From Lobulomyces angularis (Eukaryota; Chytridiomycota; Chytridiomycetes; Lobulomycetales; Lobulomycetaceae), in contig JADHYX010000098.1 of NCBI GenBank assembly GCA_027604685.1, forward strand, positions 4,861 through 60,751: DNA of 55,891 nt. Direction: 5' to 3'. The position numbers and the translations under genes are program-made. Positions 1 through 14,735 of this stretch are shown in pieces (position 1 is the stretch's first letter; every line of letters starts with the position of its first letter). Below the pieces are notes generated by a model. The model saw nothing but the letters and a program-made list of their open reading frames with translations. It was not told where the DNA came from and ran no database searches.

Positions 1-869
1 AAAAATTGTGGTACTTGAAGTATATTTATTAATGTATGATAGAGCTGGATTCTGTAAAGAATTGTCAGGATCAGAGTGAGTCACTTGGGCCAGCAACTAC
101 GGTGAACTAGCTTAAAGAAATCTACATGATGAACTAGCTTTAAAGGAATCCAACTCTTCAAACTTATAAAATAAGATTGTTTATTTTAACGTAGTTGATA
201 AATTTATGAATTAGAATTTTTAGAATAAAAGTTCAATAATGACATTAACTTTGAATCATTTAATTTTGCAATATTAACTTTAGAAGCACCAAGGATACAC
301 TGGCTATAGTAAAATAACTCTGCAAATTTATATTGCAATAATGACATTTGACCTAATTTGGAAGCTGCAGAGGTTACTTACACTTAGTAATTGAAGCAAA
401 GGAGTTAAAAGATTTAATTTTTTTGTTTTCAACTTGATAGTTATGTAATAAGTAGATTGAACATAAAAAATTGAACAAAAGTTGCCAATTTTAGTAAATT
501 TAGAAAAATAAAATCTACCAAATGAGTAACTTGAACATAAAATTTACCAATTCCGCAAATTGAACTTTGAAGTTACCAAATTAGTAAACTAAACTAAAAA
601 AGGTGCCAGATTAGTAAACTAAACTAAAAAAAGGTGCCAGAGTAGTAAATTTTAACATCGAAGTTACTAATGTAGTAGATTGAAACTAATTTAGTTTTTT
701 CTTAAATTTTTTCCAATTAAAAAAAAGTGGAGAAATGGGGGATTATTTGCTCCACCCTCATCATGATCATGTGATGAGTATTTTAGGTCAAATTATCAAT
801 ATTTTAAAATTTTTGATTCGTTTATTTTAAAAACTATTTAACCAACTTCAAATCCACAAACTCTACTTA
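1..869. other. Upstream non-coding region with degenerate AT repeats
   Basis: I see no convincing coding stretch here. Between about 430 and 680 the DNA is a chain of loosely repeated units containing variants of 'accaaattagtaaa' and 'aactaaa', including two nearly perfect copies at 581-641. A second small duplication (about 103-122 and 129-150) shares 'gaactagctt'. The last 100 bases are pyrimidine-rich and probably hold the promoter of the multifunctional enzyme gene that starts at 870. Confidence 0.6.
581..641. repeat. Two-copy tandem repeat, unit about 30 bp
   Basis: Two adjacent copies (581-610 and 611-641) of a unit beginning 'ttagtaaactaaact' and ending 'ggtgccaga' differ only by one extra A in the A-run. 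Flanking sequence from about 480 to 680 carries more diverged versions of the same unit, so this is the best-preserved part of a decaying minisatellite. No function is apparent. Confidence 0.8.
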
Positions 870-3800
870 ATGTCTCAATTAAGATTCGATAACAAGTAAT
901 CTTTTTTCTTTATCCTTCCTTTTTTTATCTTGATCTACTTCAACACGCTAATTGTTTCTTTCTTCCTTATTGTTTAACACAGCTGTCTTTTATGTTTCCA
1001 ATCCTATTTTTTCCATTATTTTATTTTTTCAAACTTTCAAATTATAAACTTTAATAAACTAAATTTTATTTTACTTTAGAGTAGTTATAGTAACTGGAGC
1101 AGGGGGAGGTCTTGGACGTGCTTATGCTACATTCTTTGCTTCAAGAGGTATTAAACATTAAAAATAGTATTAAGTAATTATTAAAATGTTAAGGTGCTTC
1201 CGTCGTTGTAAACGATCTTGGAACATCACACACTGGTGAAGGTGGAACTTCATCAAAGGTATTGAACATCAATAATTTTTTTAAATTTTGTAGGCTGCTG
1301 ACGTGGTTGTTAATGAAATTGTCAAAAATGGCGGAAAAGCTGTCGCTAATTACGACTCTGTAGAAGATGGTGACAAAATTGTAGAGACTGCTTTAAAGGC
1401 GTTTGGTAAAATTGACATTGTCTTGAATAATGCTGGAATTCTTCGTGATAAATCATTTTCCAGAATGTCTGATAGTGATTGGGATTTAATTCACAGGGTT
1501 CACGTTAGAGGTTCATACAAAGTGGCAAAGGCTGCATGGGAGCATATGACAAAACAAGGTTTTGGAAGAATCATAAATACTGCAAGTGCAGCGGGTATAT
1601 ACGGAAATTTTGGTCAAGTCAATTATAGTGCAGGTATGACACAGATTATGCCTTGTTTTATATTTTATTCATTCACGCATTTAGCCAAATTAGCTCTTCA
1701 TGGATTCACTTTGTCTTTAGCTAGAGAAGGAGCGCGAAAAAACATACATTGTAATACCATTGCCCCTCTTGCTGCATCACGAATGACTGGTATGTCATTA
1801 TTTGAGTGTTAAGTTTACATTTTTAGAAACTGTTTTGCCACCTGATATGCTTGCATCTTTAAAACCTGACTTTATAGTTCCAGTTGTTGCATATCTTTGC
1901 CATGAATCATGTAAAGAAAACGGATCTCTTTTTGAGGCCGGCGCAGGTTTACCTTATAATCATCACCAAATATATCCTTGCTAAATTCTATCAATATAAT
2001 CTAAATTCAAAGGTTTCGTAGCAAAACTAAGATTTGAAAGATCAAGAGGTCACGTCTTCAAAGCAGACCCTTCTTTTACCCCTGGTGCTGTTGCCCATTC
2101 ATGGAAACAAATTACTTCCTTCAAGGATCCTGAATACCCTGAATCTTTAATGGGTACTTTTTTTTTCCCCTTTAATTATGAATTATCATTTTGTTAGATA
2201 CAAATTGGGTTGGGTTATTAGACCAAGCAAAATCAATCTCATCAAATCCATCAGTCGGAGACCTACGGTTCGACGGTAAAGTTGCTTTAGTTACTGGTGC
2301 TGGTGGTGGTCTCGGACGTGCATACTCCTTACTTCTTGCAAAAGTAATTTGGTTAAAACGAAATTTTTTACTAAAGTTTTTCATTTTAGCTTGGTGCATC
2401 TGTTGTGGTTAATGATCTTGGTGGCTCACATTCTGGTGTAGGAAATAGTTCAAGTGCTGCCGATAAAGTTGTGCAAGAAATTATTGCGTTTGGGGGAAAA
2501 GCAGTGGCCAACTACGATTCAGTTGAAGACGGAGATAAATTAGTTGAGACCGCTATTAAAGCCTTTGGTAGAATTGATATTTTGGTAAACAATGCAGGAA
2601 TTCTTCGTGATAAATCCTTTGCGAGAATGACTGACGCTGACTGGGATTTGGTTCATAAGGTCCACTTAAGAGGAATGTTTAAAGTTACTAAAGCGTTAGT
2701 TTTTTAAATATTATTTTCTAAGCACTGATTATTAATTTCTTCGAAGTGCCTGGCCATACATGAACAAACAGAAATACGGTCGAATCATTAACACAGCTTC
2801 TGCAGTAGGACTTTACGGTAATTTTGGTCAAGCAAATTATTCTGCAGCAAAACTTGGTACAGTTGCCTTCAGTAACGCTTTGGCTTTAGAAGGAAAACGT
2901 AATAATATCCTGGTGAATACTATCGCACCTAATGCAGGTACCAGAATGACAGCTACAGTGATGCCACCAGAAATGGTTGAAGCATTAAAACCTGATTATG
3001 TTGCTACCCTTGTTGGCTTCCTTGCCCATGAAGCTAATGGTGAAACTGGTAGCGTTTTTGAGGTAGGCTCGGGATGGGTTGCTAAAGTTCGCTGGCAAAG
3101 AACAGGTGGAGTTGGTTTCCCTGTAAACCAACCCCTTCTTCCAGAACATATTGCGCAAAGGTTCAGAGATATTTGTAATTTTAATGATGGAAGAGCTACC
3201 TATCCTACCTCTACTCAAGATTCATTTAACGCCGTTCAATCCAATTTTGACAATAAAGCCGGCAGTGCTGCAGAAAAACCTAAATCTGGAGGATCCCTTG
3301 ATGTCGAATCAGTTAAGAACTTGCGCTTTGCTGAAAATACATTTACTTATACTGAAAGAGATACCATTTTGTATGCATTGGGAGTTGGAGCTAAGCGCAC
3401 AGATTTGGATTTGGTTTATGAAGGAAGCTCCAACTTTTTCGCTTTGCCAACATTTGGAGTAGTACCAATGTTTAGCAATGCCATGGAAATTCCTTATGGG
3501 GATTTCTTACCTAAATTTAATCCAGTAACTATACACTTAATCTTGCTTTATTTATAATTTTTTTTTTTTAATTCTTAAAGATGATGTTACTGCATGGTGA
3601 ACAATATTTGGAAATTAAAAAACCGTTCCCAACATCTGGAACTCTTAAATCAAAAGGAAAAGTTGTAGACATTTTAGATAAAGGAAAAGGCGCAGTTGTA
3701 ATAGTAGGAATTACCACTACCGATACAAAAGGAGACATTGTTTGTTACAATGAAATGACTGTATGGTTTTTTTTCCTTTTCTTTTGAGCAAATACTTATG

Positions 3801-4785
3801 TATTACTAGACATTTATTAGAGGCTCTGGTGGATTTGGTGGAAAAAGTACTGGGGCTGATCGTGGTGCTGCCACAGCTCAAAACGATCCACCTAAAAGAA
3901 ACCCTGATACCGTTATTCAGGAAAAAACTTCAACAGATCAAGCTGCTTTGTATCGTCTTAGTGGAGATTATAACCCATTACACATTGATCCTTCCATGTC
4001 TGCAATCGGAGGGTTTGATGTTCCTATTCTTCATGGTTTATGCACTTTCGGATATGCAGGAAAGCACATTTTAAAAGCATATTGTGGAAATGACCCTGAT
4101 AAGTTCAAAAGTATTAAGGCTCGCTTTGCTTCTCACGTATTCCCAGGGGAAACAATTGAAACAAAAATGTGGAAAGAAGGAAACAAAGTAATTTTCCAAG
4201 TAAGAATTGTAGAAAGAGATGTTATTGCAATCTCAAATGCCGCAGTAGAAATTGCAGGCTCTTCTAGTTCACCCGCAGTGGAAGCTGGTAACAGCTCTAA
4301 AGTAGGTGGTGTTGATGTAGCCGGTTTTGGTTCTAGTAAGATATTTGCAGGAGTAGAAGCCTCTTTGCAAGATGAAGCAAACAGAAAGGCACAATTATCT
4401 TCGGTAAAAATATTAGTGATTATTAAAAAAAAATTTATTTGTAAATTTTTTTCTTAGGTAAAAGCTCTTTTTCAATTTGATATTTCCAATGGTAAAGATA
4501 AGCAAACCTGGTTTGTAGACCTGAAGAAGTCAGGTACAGTTGGAGTTGGTAAACCAAGTGCAAAACCAGATCTCCTTGTTACTGTAGCCGATTCCGATTT
4601 TGTAGATATCGCTAGTGGAAAAATTAACGCGCAAAAGGCATTTATGTCAGGAAAAATAAAAGTTAAAGGAAATATGGCTCTTGCAATGTAATTTATTTTT
4701 TTATTTGTTTTTCAATGTTGCCTTTCTAACAATACATTTTAGGAAACTGGATTCTGTTTTAAAACCAGCCAAATCAAAACTATAG
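870..4785 (+). CDS. FOX2: Peroxisomal multifunctional beta-oxidation enzyme (two SDR + MaoC hydratase + SCP2)
   Basis: Bifunctional (3R)-hydroxyacyl-CoA dehydrogenase and enoyl-CoA hydratase 2 of peroxisomal fatty-acid beta-oxidation. Exons: 870-895, 1080-1147, 1194-1258, 1294-1633, 1685-1789, 1827-1946, 2013-2153, 2198-2343, 2390-2694, 2747-3524, 3581-3760, 3810-4403, 4458-4687, 4743-4785; 1,046 aa. Two short-chain dehydrogenase domains (about 1-285 and 310-600) each carry [22 protein letters not shown] and a YSAAK catalytic pair (first YSAAK near 162, restored by splicing at 1633/1685). The hot-dog hydratase (about 625-915) has [11 protein letters not shown] near 806, including the Asp and His of hydratase 2. 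A C-terminal SCP2 sterol-carrier domain follows (about 945-1046). The protein ends in SKL, a canonical PTS1 signal. The start MSQLRFDNK joins by a 184-nt intron to the first Rossmann strand. Yeast Fox2 lacks SCP2 and animal HSD17B4 has one SDR, so this layout combines both. Confidence 0.95.
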
Positions 4786-5025
4786 ATGACAACAGTGTTT
4801 AAAAAACTTTTTCAATTTTATGTGTTTAATTTTTTTTATTGTATCTTAGTTTTAAGTTAGTTATTGTAAAATGAATTTTTTTTTACTTATTATAAATTTT
4901 CTTTGTTAACAGTCTATTTTCAATTTGATACTGAGTTATGATGATTGTATGGTATTTTCCCTGTCATATTCATCATTGGTGTCATTACACTTTTTCAGGG
5001 AAAAATTAAAATATTGGACTTTTTC

Positions 5026-7454
5026 ATGAGTTTACTTTCAATTGTCAATAAAGGTCGGAACAATAAAATTTGGATATTAAAATTCTGTAATAACGTCACA
5101 AGTATAGGCACCAAGTTTTCATCATCAACTCATCTGACAAAATCTAGACAGAAAGATCCATATCAACTACCAAATTTAGCGGTCAAAAAGTACTGGGACG
5201 ATATAATGGAATATTCAAAAAAGGATGAATTGGAAAAAAATCAAACATTGCTGAAGCAAATAAAAAAAAAATTAAAAAAATCGAATACCCATGACGAGTT
5301 TTTAGTTGAAGTTAAAAACTTGTTATCCCGCGCTATTTTAATAGATAGAGAACAAGGTACATATTATTGCATCTTTTATATAAACATTTTTTTTTATTCT
5401 TTCAAACTATTTAAAATCTATGTTCTTTTTTTTTTTTAACACAATAGGCGATATTTTACCAATCTGTTTTGCTACAGAAGTTATAGAATTTTATTTAGAC
5501 CTAAATTTGGTAACAGAAATAATTAATATGAAGATTTTGATAATGTTATTTTTTTTTTTTTTTTTTTTTGATGCAAACCTTTTTTTAGGAGGATAAAATA
5601 CTTTTTTTATCAGTAATGGCAGAAGAATTTGGATACAATTTGAAGCAGATTGAAGAGTTTAATAAAGAATTTGAGAAAACATTTGTATGAAAACAGAAAA
5701 CTAAAAAACGAAAGATTTATTACTTAAAATTGACCTATTTTCCATACTTAATGATTTTTTCCTTTATAGAAAAAATTTCCGAGTTCAAAAAAGCCATCAA
5801 AATCATTGTATAATGAAATAAAATTACAAAAAAAACTATTAACACCAAAATACGACTATTTACTGCAAGAAATAAAAAATCTTCCAGGAGGAAAAAAATT
5901 TATTGTTGACATGAGAGCTGACTTGCTTACTTTTTTAAATAGGCAAAATCTAATTTCCAATGAAGCTATTTTAAACATTTTGGAAGAAAACGAACCCTCG
6001 TTAAGGAGTTTAGATGATCATTTGAAAGCTTTGTTGCAACAATGGTTTGGCATGGTATGGTTGGGGCTGGAAAGGTTTGTTGATATCAGGATTTTTTTTT
6101 TTGTTAATCATAACTGTGCAGAATATCGTGGAACACACCAGCTTCAATTTTAGAAAAGGTACTGTACATAAGCATCGAAATTTTATTAATTGTTATTAGA
6201 TTGCATTCTATGAGGCAGTTCATCCTATTCCTTCATGGAAACACTTAAAGCAACGAATTGATGGTGATAATCGAAGATGTTTTTCACTTTTTCACTCAGC
6301 GCTTCCTGGCGAGCCTCTAACTACTACTTCTGTATAATTAAGAAAAATGTTTTACATTTAACTGTTGATAAATTTTCAAGGTCGCTTTAATGAACGAAAT
6401 ACCAAGTAACATTCATGTATAAAAATTATAATTTCAAATGAAATGTAAATTGAACTTAATTTGTTTTTTCAGAGGATCTTAGAAGAAGGATTAAATGAAG
6501 AAGAAAATCCCTTTGATTTAACAACAGTGGCTACTGACAGTACTGTCTCGCTGGAAAAAAATTTCCATACAGCAGTATTCTATTCCATAACCAGTTCACA
6601 AAAGGGTCTTTCCGGGGTGGACTTAGGAAACTTTTTGATAAAACGAGTAGTCAAAGAGTTACAATCAGAAATAAAAAAATTAGAAACTTTTGTAACTTTG
6701 TCTCCTATACCGAACTTTAGGAACTGGGTGGAGAATGAACTAAATTTTTATTTTATTAAAGTGAATCAGAATTTGACTGATCCAGAGTACAACCTTGATT
6801 ATATTTTTAAACACATATACGTTGGAGAATCTGAAAAGAGATTTTTTAAAGCAAAATTTGATTTGGTCACTGACAAAGATATATTTTTTAAATTGAAAGT
6901 AAGTTATTAAAAAATAAAAAACAAAAATAAACACTGATGAATTATAAAGGAAGTATTAGAAACTTCTAATTTTTTGATAGATAAAGAAATGAACCAATTT
7001 ATAAAACCAATTTTATTATCACTATGTGCAAGATATGTTTTGGCAGAAAGAAAAAGAAATTTAGCACTAGATCCTGTTGCAAATTTTCATTTAAGAAATG
7101 GCGCTTGTGTATATGCGATTCATTGGATGGGTGGTATTAAGCAATTATTTATTACTGTAAAAATAAAATGTCTTATTTATTTTAGATTTAAGTGAAAAAG
7201 GAATTAACCAATCGTTTGGAATAATGATAAATTATAACTATGTGTTAAGTAATATTGAAAGAAATAATCAAATGGTAACACTATCTAATGGTAATCGAAA
7301 ACTTAATCATTTGATATAGTATTTGCTAGATGGAATTGTCAGCGTTGTGCAACCATCCCCAAGTGATATATATTTCAATAAAGTTAGGCAAACACTGCAG
7401 TGTGAAAGTAAATTAAATTTTGTTCATTTACCAGGGAAATACTCAAAACTTTGA
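5026..7454 (+). CDS. MLYCD: Malonyl-CoA decarboxylase, PTS1-tagged
   Basis: Converts malonyl-CoA to acetyl-CoA and CO2, clearing an inhibitor of carnitine acyltransferases and a waste product of odd-chain and dicarboxylic acid oxidation. Exons: 5026-5356, 5448-5509, 5589-5684, 5770-6074, 6122-6158, 6200-6331, 6381-6416, 6473-6898, 6950-7130, 7186-7274, 7320-7454; 609 aa against about 490 in human. Family hallmarks are [20 protein letters not shown] and LSPIPNF in exon 8, and [13 protein letters not shown] in exon 9. The His of NFH (about 522) matches the catalytic His of human MCD, and the Ser of FYSI (about 371) the catalytic Ser. The C-terminus is SKL. The N-terminus ([14 protein letters not shown]...) is basic and Ser/Thr-rich with few acids, like a mitochondrial presequence, so dual targeting is likely. 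An in-frame upstream ATG at 4945 would add a hydrophobic 27-residue stretch and looks less plausible. It lies 240 bp downstream of the multifunctional enzyme, same strand. Confidence 0.92.
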
Positions 7455-7673
7455 AAAAAATATGTGTTGTATTGTTTAGACTGAAAACTTATATTAGAAC
7501 CATTTACAATTTGCTTTAAATTTTTTTTAGCGAGTAAATATGAATTTAACTTTGATGTGCTTTGTTAAAAATTTAGACACCCCAACAATTTTTTTTTTTT
7601 TGTAGAAATTTTCCGTGAAAAAAAAGTGAAACTTTTTATCTTAAAAAATAAATCTTTTTTTTAAAAAGCAAAA

Positions 7674-9384
7674 ATGAAAAATAATTACGATACATTTTCT
7701 GATTCTTCTACAAAGAGTTTGAAAATTGCAACTGATGCTGATGCAACTTTAAACCAAAACAGTCAATCAACTATTTTAACTTACGATGGTTCCGACAGTG
7801 GTTACAGTGAACATGACAATTTATTAATAGATGACATAGAAAATTGTGCATCAAAACACAGACCTCATCAAGGCACCTCTGAGTACTACCACTCTGTAAT
7901 TTCTTTGTACATTTTAACTGAAATTATTGTATTTAGATTTTAAATTCTATCAATACTCTGATGGGAATGGGTATTTTAAGTCTTCCTTACGCATTTTCTT
8001 CCGGTGGTTGGATATCTTCTGTTTGCTTTCTTGTACTCTCCGCATTTACTTGCAACTTCACTTCCAAACTTTTGGCATGTTGCTTTGAATATGGGATTAA
8101 ATTGAAATTTAAATCTAAAAATATTGAAGAAAAAAATTTACCAGGTTTTTAATTAGAAAAACATAAATCCAGAAATTAAATTTGTTAATAAAAAGTGACT
8201 TATGCTGAGGTTGGAGAATTGGCATTTGGTAAATTTGGTAGAGCATTCATATCCTTCATGTTTGTGGTAAAAGTTTGAATAAGTATGCATCAGCTTTAAC
8301 AATCTTTAGTTGGAATTGGGAGCAGCATCCTCGGCGATACTTATTGTAGTTGCTGACAGTTTAAATGCATTAATACCTCAAATTAACATTACTTTAACCA
8401 AAATTGTGATTGTTGTTTTGTTAACACCTTCAACGTTGATTAATTTACGGTTTTTAATGTATTCTTCCATTCTTGGTATATTGGCTTGCGTTAATGTTTG
8501 TGGTATCATCGTAGTTGAAGGAGCGATTTCCACCGAAACTCCAGGTAATAAGATTTTGGAAATACTTATAATTCCTTTACTAAGGCTCTTGGTTGCATCC
8601 TGTTGAAACAGCCCTGTATCCTTCTAGTTTTTTAGGTGTAGGATTGTCTATGGGGCTTATCCTCGTCGGTTTTGATGGTAAGAAAATACAGTGTGCCTTG
8701 TTTTAACAGTTTATTCTAGCTCATTCTGTATACCCCTCAATATATCGTGATTTAAAGGATAAAACTACTTTTCCAGCAGTTATGGATAGAGCCTACTTAT
8801 TCAATAGCATATTGTACCTTGTAATCGGTAGTTGTGGGTATTTAATGTTTGGTGATTTGACGATGCCAGAGGTAATTTTAAAGTGCGGATCTGTTGATAA
8901 TAAAAAATTTTTTTAATAAAAGATTACCCAAAATTTACCAAATGTGAAATCCTATGTCCCAGCTTTAACAACATTTACCCTCATTCTGATAGTAACTAAT
9001 TCTCTAACAAAGTTTCCTTTGCTGACTTCACCGTTACTGACATACGTTGAGCAGTTATCGACTAATAATTCACCACAAAAGAAAGCTTTTGTTGCTGTGT
9101 TTTTGAATGCAGTTATATTATTAACTTCCATTTTAATACCTTCCTTTCACAAAGTTATGGGACTATTGGGATCTGGATTTTCCATTGTGGTGGCAGTGAT
9201 TTTTCCATCGCTTTGTTATTACAAGTTATTTTACATTGATAACAATTTTTTGAAGGAGGAAAACGACATCAACAACAACTCATATGGGGTTTTTTTTAAG
9301 AAAATTTTAATTTTAATTTTAATCATTGGAGGGATATTTTGTGGGATAATTGGAGTTAGCGGTACTTTACTTTCCAAACATTAA
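7674..9384 (+). CDS. Amino-acid transporter, AVT-like (AAAP/Aa_trans family)
   Basis: Predicted membrane transporter moving neutral amino acids across the vacuole or another endomembrane. Exons: 7674-7895, 7937-8144, 8196-8266, 8310-8544, 8585-8677, 8720-8871, 8923-9384; 480 aa. A hydrophilic Ser/Asp-rich N-tail of about 75 residues precedes the first membrane segment, INTLMGMGILSLPYAFSSGG, which is the signature of the family. About eleven hydrophobic segments follow. Further family landmarks are TYAEVGELAFGK after the second or third segment and VGFDAHSVYPSIYRDLKD around 310-330, which resembles the conserved SVYPS loop of yeast Avt1 and the vesicular GABA transporter. The exact substrate and the AVT subgroup cannot be read from the sequence. 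A second loop between 9240 and 9290 is Asn/Asp-rich. Confidence 0.88.
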
Positions 9385-10190
9385 TTGTAAATCCTGTTAG
9401 TTTTTTTTTTTTTTTTCATTTTATTATATCTTTTTAAATCAGAAAATCATTTCATTAATCTTAAAAAAGATTTTCATTTATAATAGCTTTTTATTTTTTT
9501 TATATTTTATCGTAGTTCAAAACTGCACCGCATTACTCGTTAAGCTGGTAATACATAAATCCAGCTCAATTAGGAAAAACATTATTGTGCAATTTTTTTT
9601 TAAGATCAAATTCAACTGTGTTTGATTGAATTGCTACATTAAAAATTAAAATGTTACGATAGAAGTAAAGGTGGTTAACAACTGCCTGCCCATATGTAAT
9701 TGCGAAAAAACTGCTGAAGAGCTGATATTAAGAGCTACAACAGAATCTGGAGGGGTTCTGGAGGATCTGGTCATTGAGTAGGTGGAACTACATTGATAAG
9801 GGGAAAATTACTAGAGTAAATGCAGATATTTTGAAATTTTTAGATTAAATATTGCTTTTTTAGTATTACTATTTTAGCAATTTTCATAATATAACCATAT
9901 TAAATAAAATTTTCACTACTTCCTTGAAAATTCATTTCCTTACATTAATACGATAACTATATATTCGGTTCAGATCATTCACACTGCTGTTCCAGTTAAT
10001 GCGAAGATTATCACTTTTTCCATAAGTTGAAGTTGGCCGGTATTCTCATGTATTAAAATAAAAGATTAGGTGCAGAACAAAATTTTTCGTACAACAATTA
10101 TTTTATAAATGCAGTTTTGGCGATAAATTTTTATTTGGATAATAAATTTTTATGAGGAGAAGTTAACAATTTTTTTAATCAATCAAAAAA
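9385..10190. other. Intergenic region with a short coding-like stretch
   Basis: Mostly AT-rich with homopolymer runs. Around 9649-9781 (+) there is a richer stretch open for about 43 codons, ending TAG at 9779-9781, whose translation (…NNCLPICNCEKTAEELIL…) has a protein-like composition and is unlike the rest of the spacer. I could not attach it to either neighbour: the transporter ends at 9384 and the ING gene starts at 10191. It may be a relic exon or a small unannotated gene. Confidence 0.35.
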
Positions 10191-11537
10191 ATGGAATATT
10201 TCAATGATTATCTTGATACTGTGGAATCTCTTCCCATGGAATTAAGTAGATCGTATACCTTACTAAAAGAGCTTGACTCTCAATCAAACGGTAAACCAAT
10301 TTTCGTACTTTCAATTTTAATTCAATTTTCTTCTGAATTGAAATATAAATTTTTTAGAAATTTTACTTAAAACGGAACTGGAAACCACAGAATTTTTAAC
10401 CAAAATAAAAAATTCAAAAATTTCAAAAAAAGAGAGAATTAATCTACTAAAACAAACCGAAGATACTTTTAAAGAATGCTTAAAGTATGGTGAGGAGAAA
10501 CTAGCTTTAGCCACCCAAACTTACGAAATGGTAGAGCTCAACTTTTTTTTTTTTTGTTAAGTTAACTGTTTATTAACTGTTTTTCTTTTAGGTGGAGCGT
10601 CACGTTAACAGATTAGATGAGGATTTAAAAAAATTCGAGCAAGAAGTAGTAGCTGTATGTAAAAAGAATGGTAGATATGCAGTTGATGGTATGGGAGAAG
10701 AAAAAAATAGTGGAAATAATACTGCAAGCACAGGAAAAAGAAAAAATAATAACAAAACTGTTATAGGTATCAAAGAATTCTATTCTCTTTTATTATCTCT
10801 GTTCGTTTATCAAAAAAAATACTTACTCTCAATAACTCTCAAGAATCCACATCAGGTAGGGCAAAAAGGAGAAGAGCTGGTCAGTCAAATGAAGACGATT
10901 TGCAAAATCAAAATGACGAGCCCTTACCTGATAAACTTAATGCCTTAAATGATGCTAAGCAGTTGGCGAGATCTAACTCTGTAGGGGGAACGCCGAAGAA
11001 AGAAAAAAATTCAAGTAAAGAAAAGGATAGCATTCTTAATAACGGTAAAGACACAACCTTTCGAGAAAGTAAAAAAAAAGAAAACAATATCAATCTCAGC
11101 ATCGAAGATCCTGTTCAAAAATCGAACAGAACTGGATCTAGAAGAAAAGATCCAAATATTCAAAAAAAGTATGTTAATTTGAATTCTTTATGCTTACATT
11201 CCATTATTTTGTACAGTGAAACTGGTAGCACATCGAAAGAGGTGAAAGATATTAGAGACATAAAACCACGGTCTCCAAATGACTTACCTGTTGATCCAAA
11301 TGAGCCTGTTTATTGTATATGCGACAGAGTTAGTTTTGGTGAAATGATCGCTGTAAGAACAAGCAATAATAATAATTTTCAAAAAAAAAATAATTTTAAA
11401 TTTTTTTTTTTGTTCGTTGCCTGAAGTGTGACAATGAAGATTGCGAAAAAGAATGGTTTCATTATGAATGCGTAAATTTGGATGGCCCACCGAAAGGAAA
11501 ATGGTTTTGTCCAAATTGTAAAGAAATGTTTAAGTAA
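10191..11537 (+). CDS. ING-family chromatin reader with C-terminal PHD finger
   Basis: Subunit of a histone acetyltransferase or deacetylase complex that reads methylated histone H3 lysine 4. Exons: 10191-10290, 10358-10530, 10592-10766, 10856-11168, 11217-11352, 11427-11537; 335 aa. The N-terminal ING domain begins MEYFNDYLDTVESLP and includes VERHVNRLDEDLKKFEQE around 92-110, a hallmark of the family. The middle is Lys/Asn/Ser-rich with a basic cluster (AKRRRAG) that could be a nuclear signal. The PHD finger (about 284-331) runs VYCICDRVSFGEMIACDN, then CEKEW, HYEC and FCPNC, giving the full Cys4-His-Cys3 zinc set. The Tyr before CIC, the Met of GEM and the Trp of KEW match the aromatic cage that binds trimethyl-lysine. 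Yeast Yng1, Yng2 and Pho23 are the nearest functional models; I cannot say which orthologue it is. It is convergent with the ubiquitin ligase gene. Confidence 0.9.
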
Positions 11538-11858
11538 AATTTGTTTTTTGTCACTTTAATTCCAATTAGCATTTCAGAAATGTATTTTCATTTTTTTTCA
11601 TATATATGATTTTTTATTATTTCATTTCGAAACATTCTAATCTCTCCAATTGGTGAAAAGTGAAACAGAAAATTTAAAAACTTTTTTTTTTTTATGTTAA
11701 ACTTCTTTATTGAGCTCAATATAGACTTATAAAAAATATTCATTACAATAAAAAAGAAATTGAAAACTCTACAAAAAAAATAATAATATATATATAAAAA
11801 AAATAATTAAATGTGGAAATATTATTCATTTATGACAATTGAATGGTAAAATAATGTT
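11538..11858. other. Convergent intergenic spacer (3' ends)
   Basis: This gap lies between the stop codons of two convergent genes. It is almost pure A/T with poly-T and poly-A tracts and ATATAT runs (about 11680-11810), as expected for two facing 3' untranslated regions. I see no gene in it. Confidence 0.7.

Positions 11859-14735
<2,877 letters not shown>

Noticed and set aside
4945..5025. Upstream in-frame ATG for malonyl-CoA decarboxylase
   Set aside because: It would add a hydrophobic Ile/Phe-rich stretch in front of a good presequence-like N-terminus; the ATG at 5026 is preferred, though not proven.
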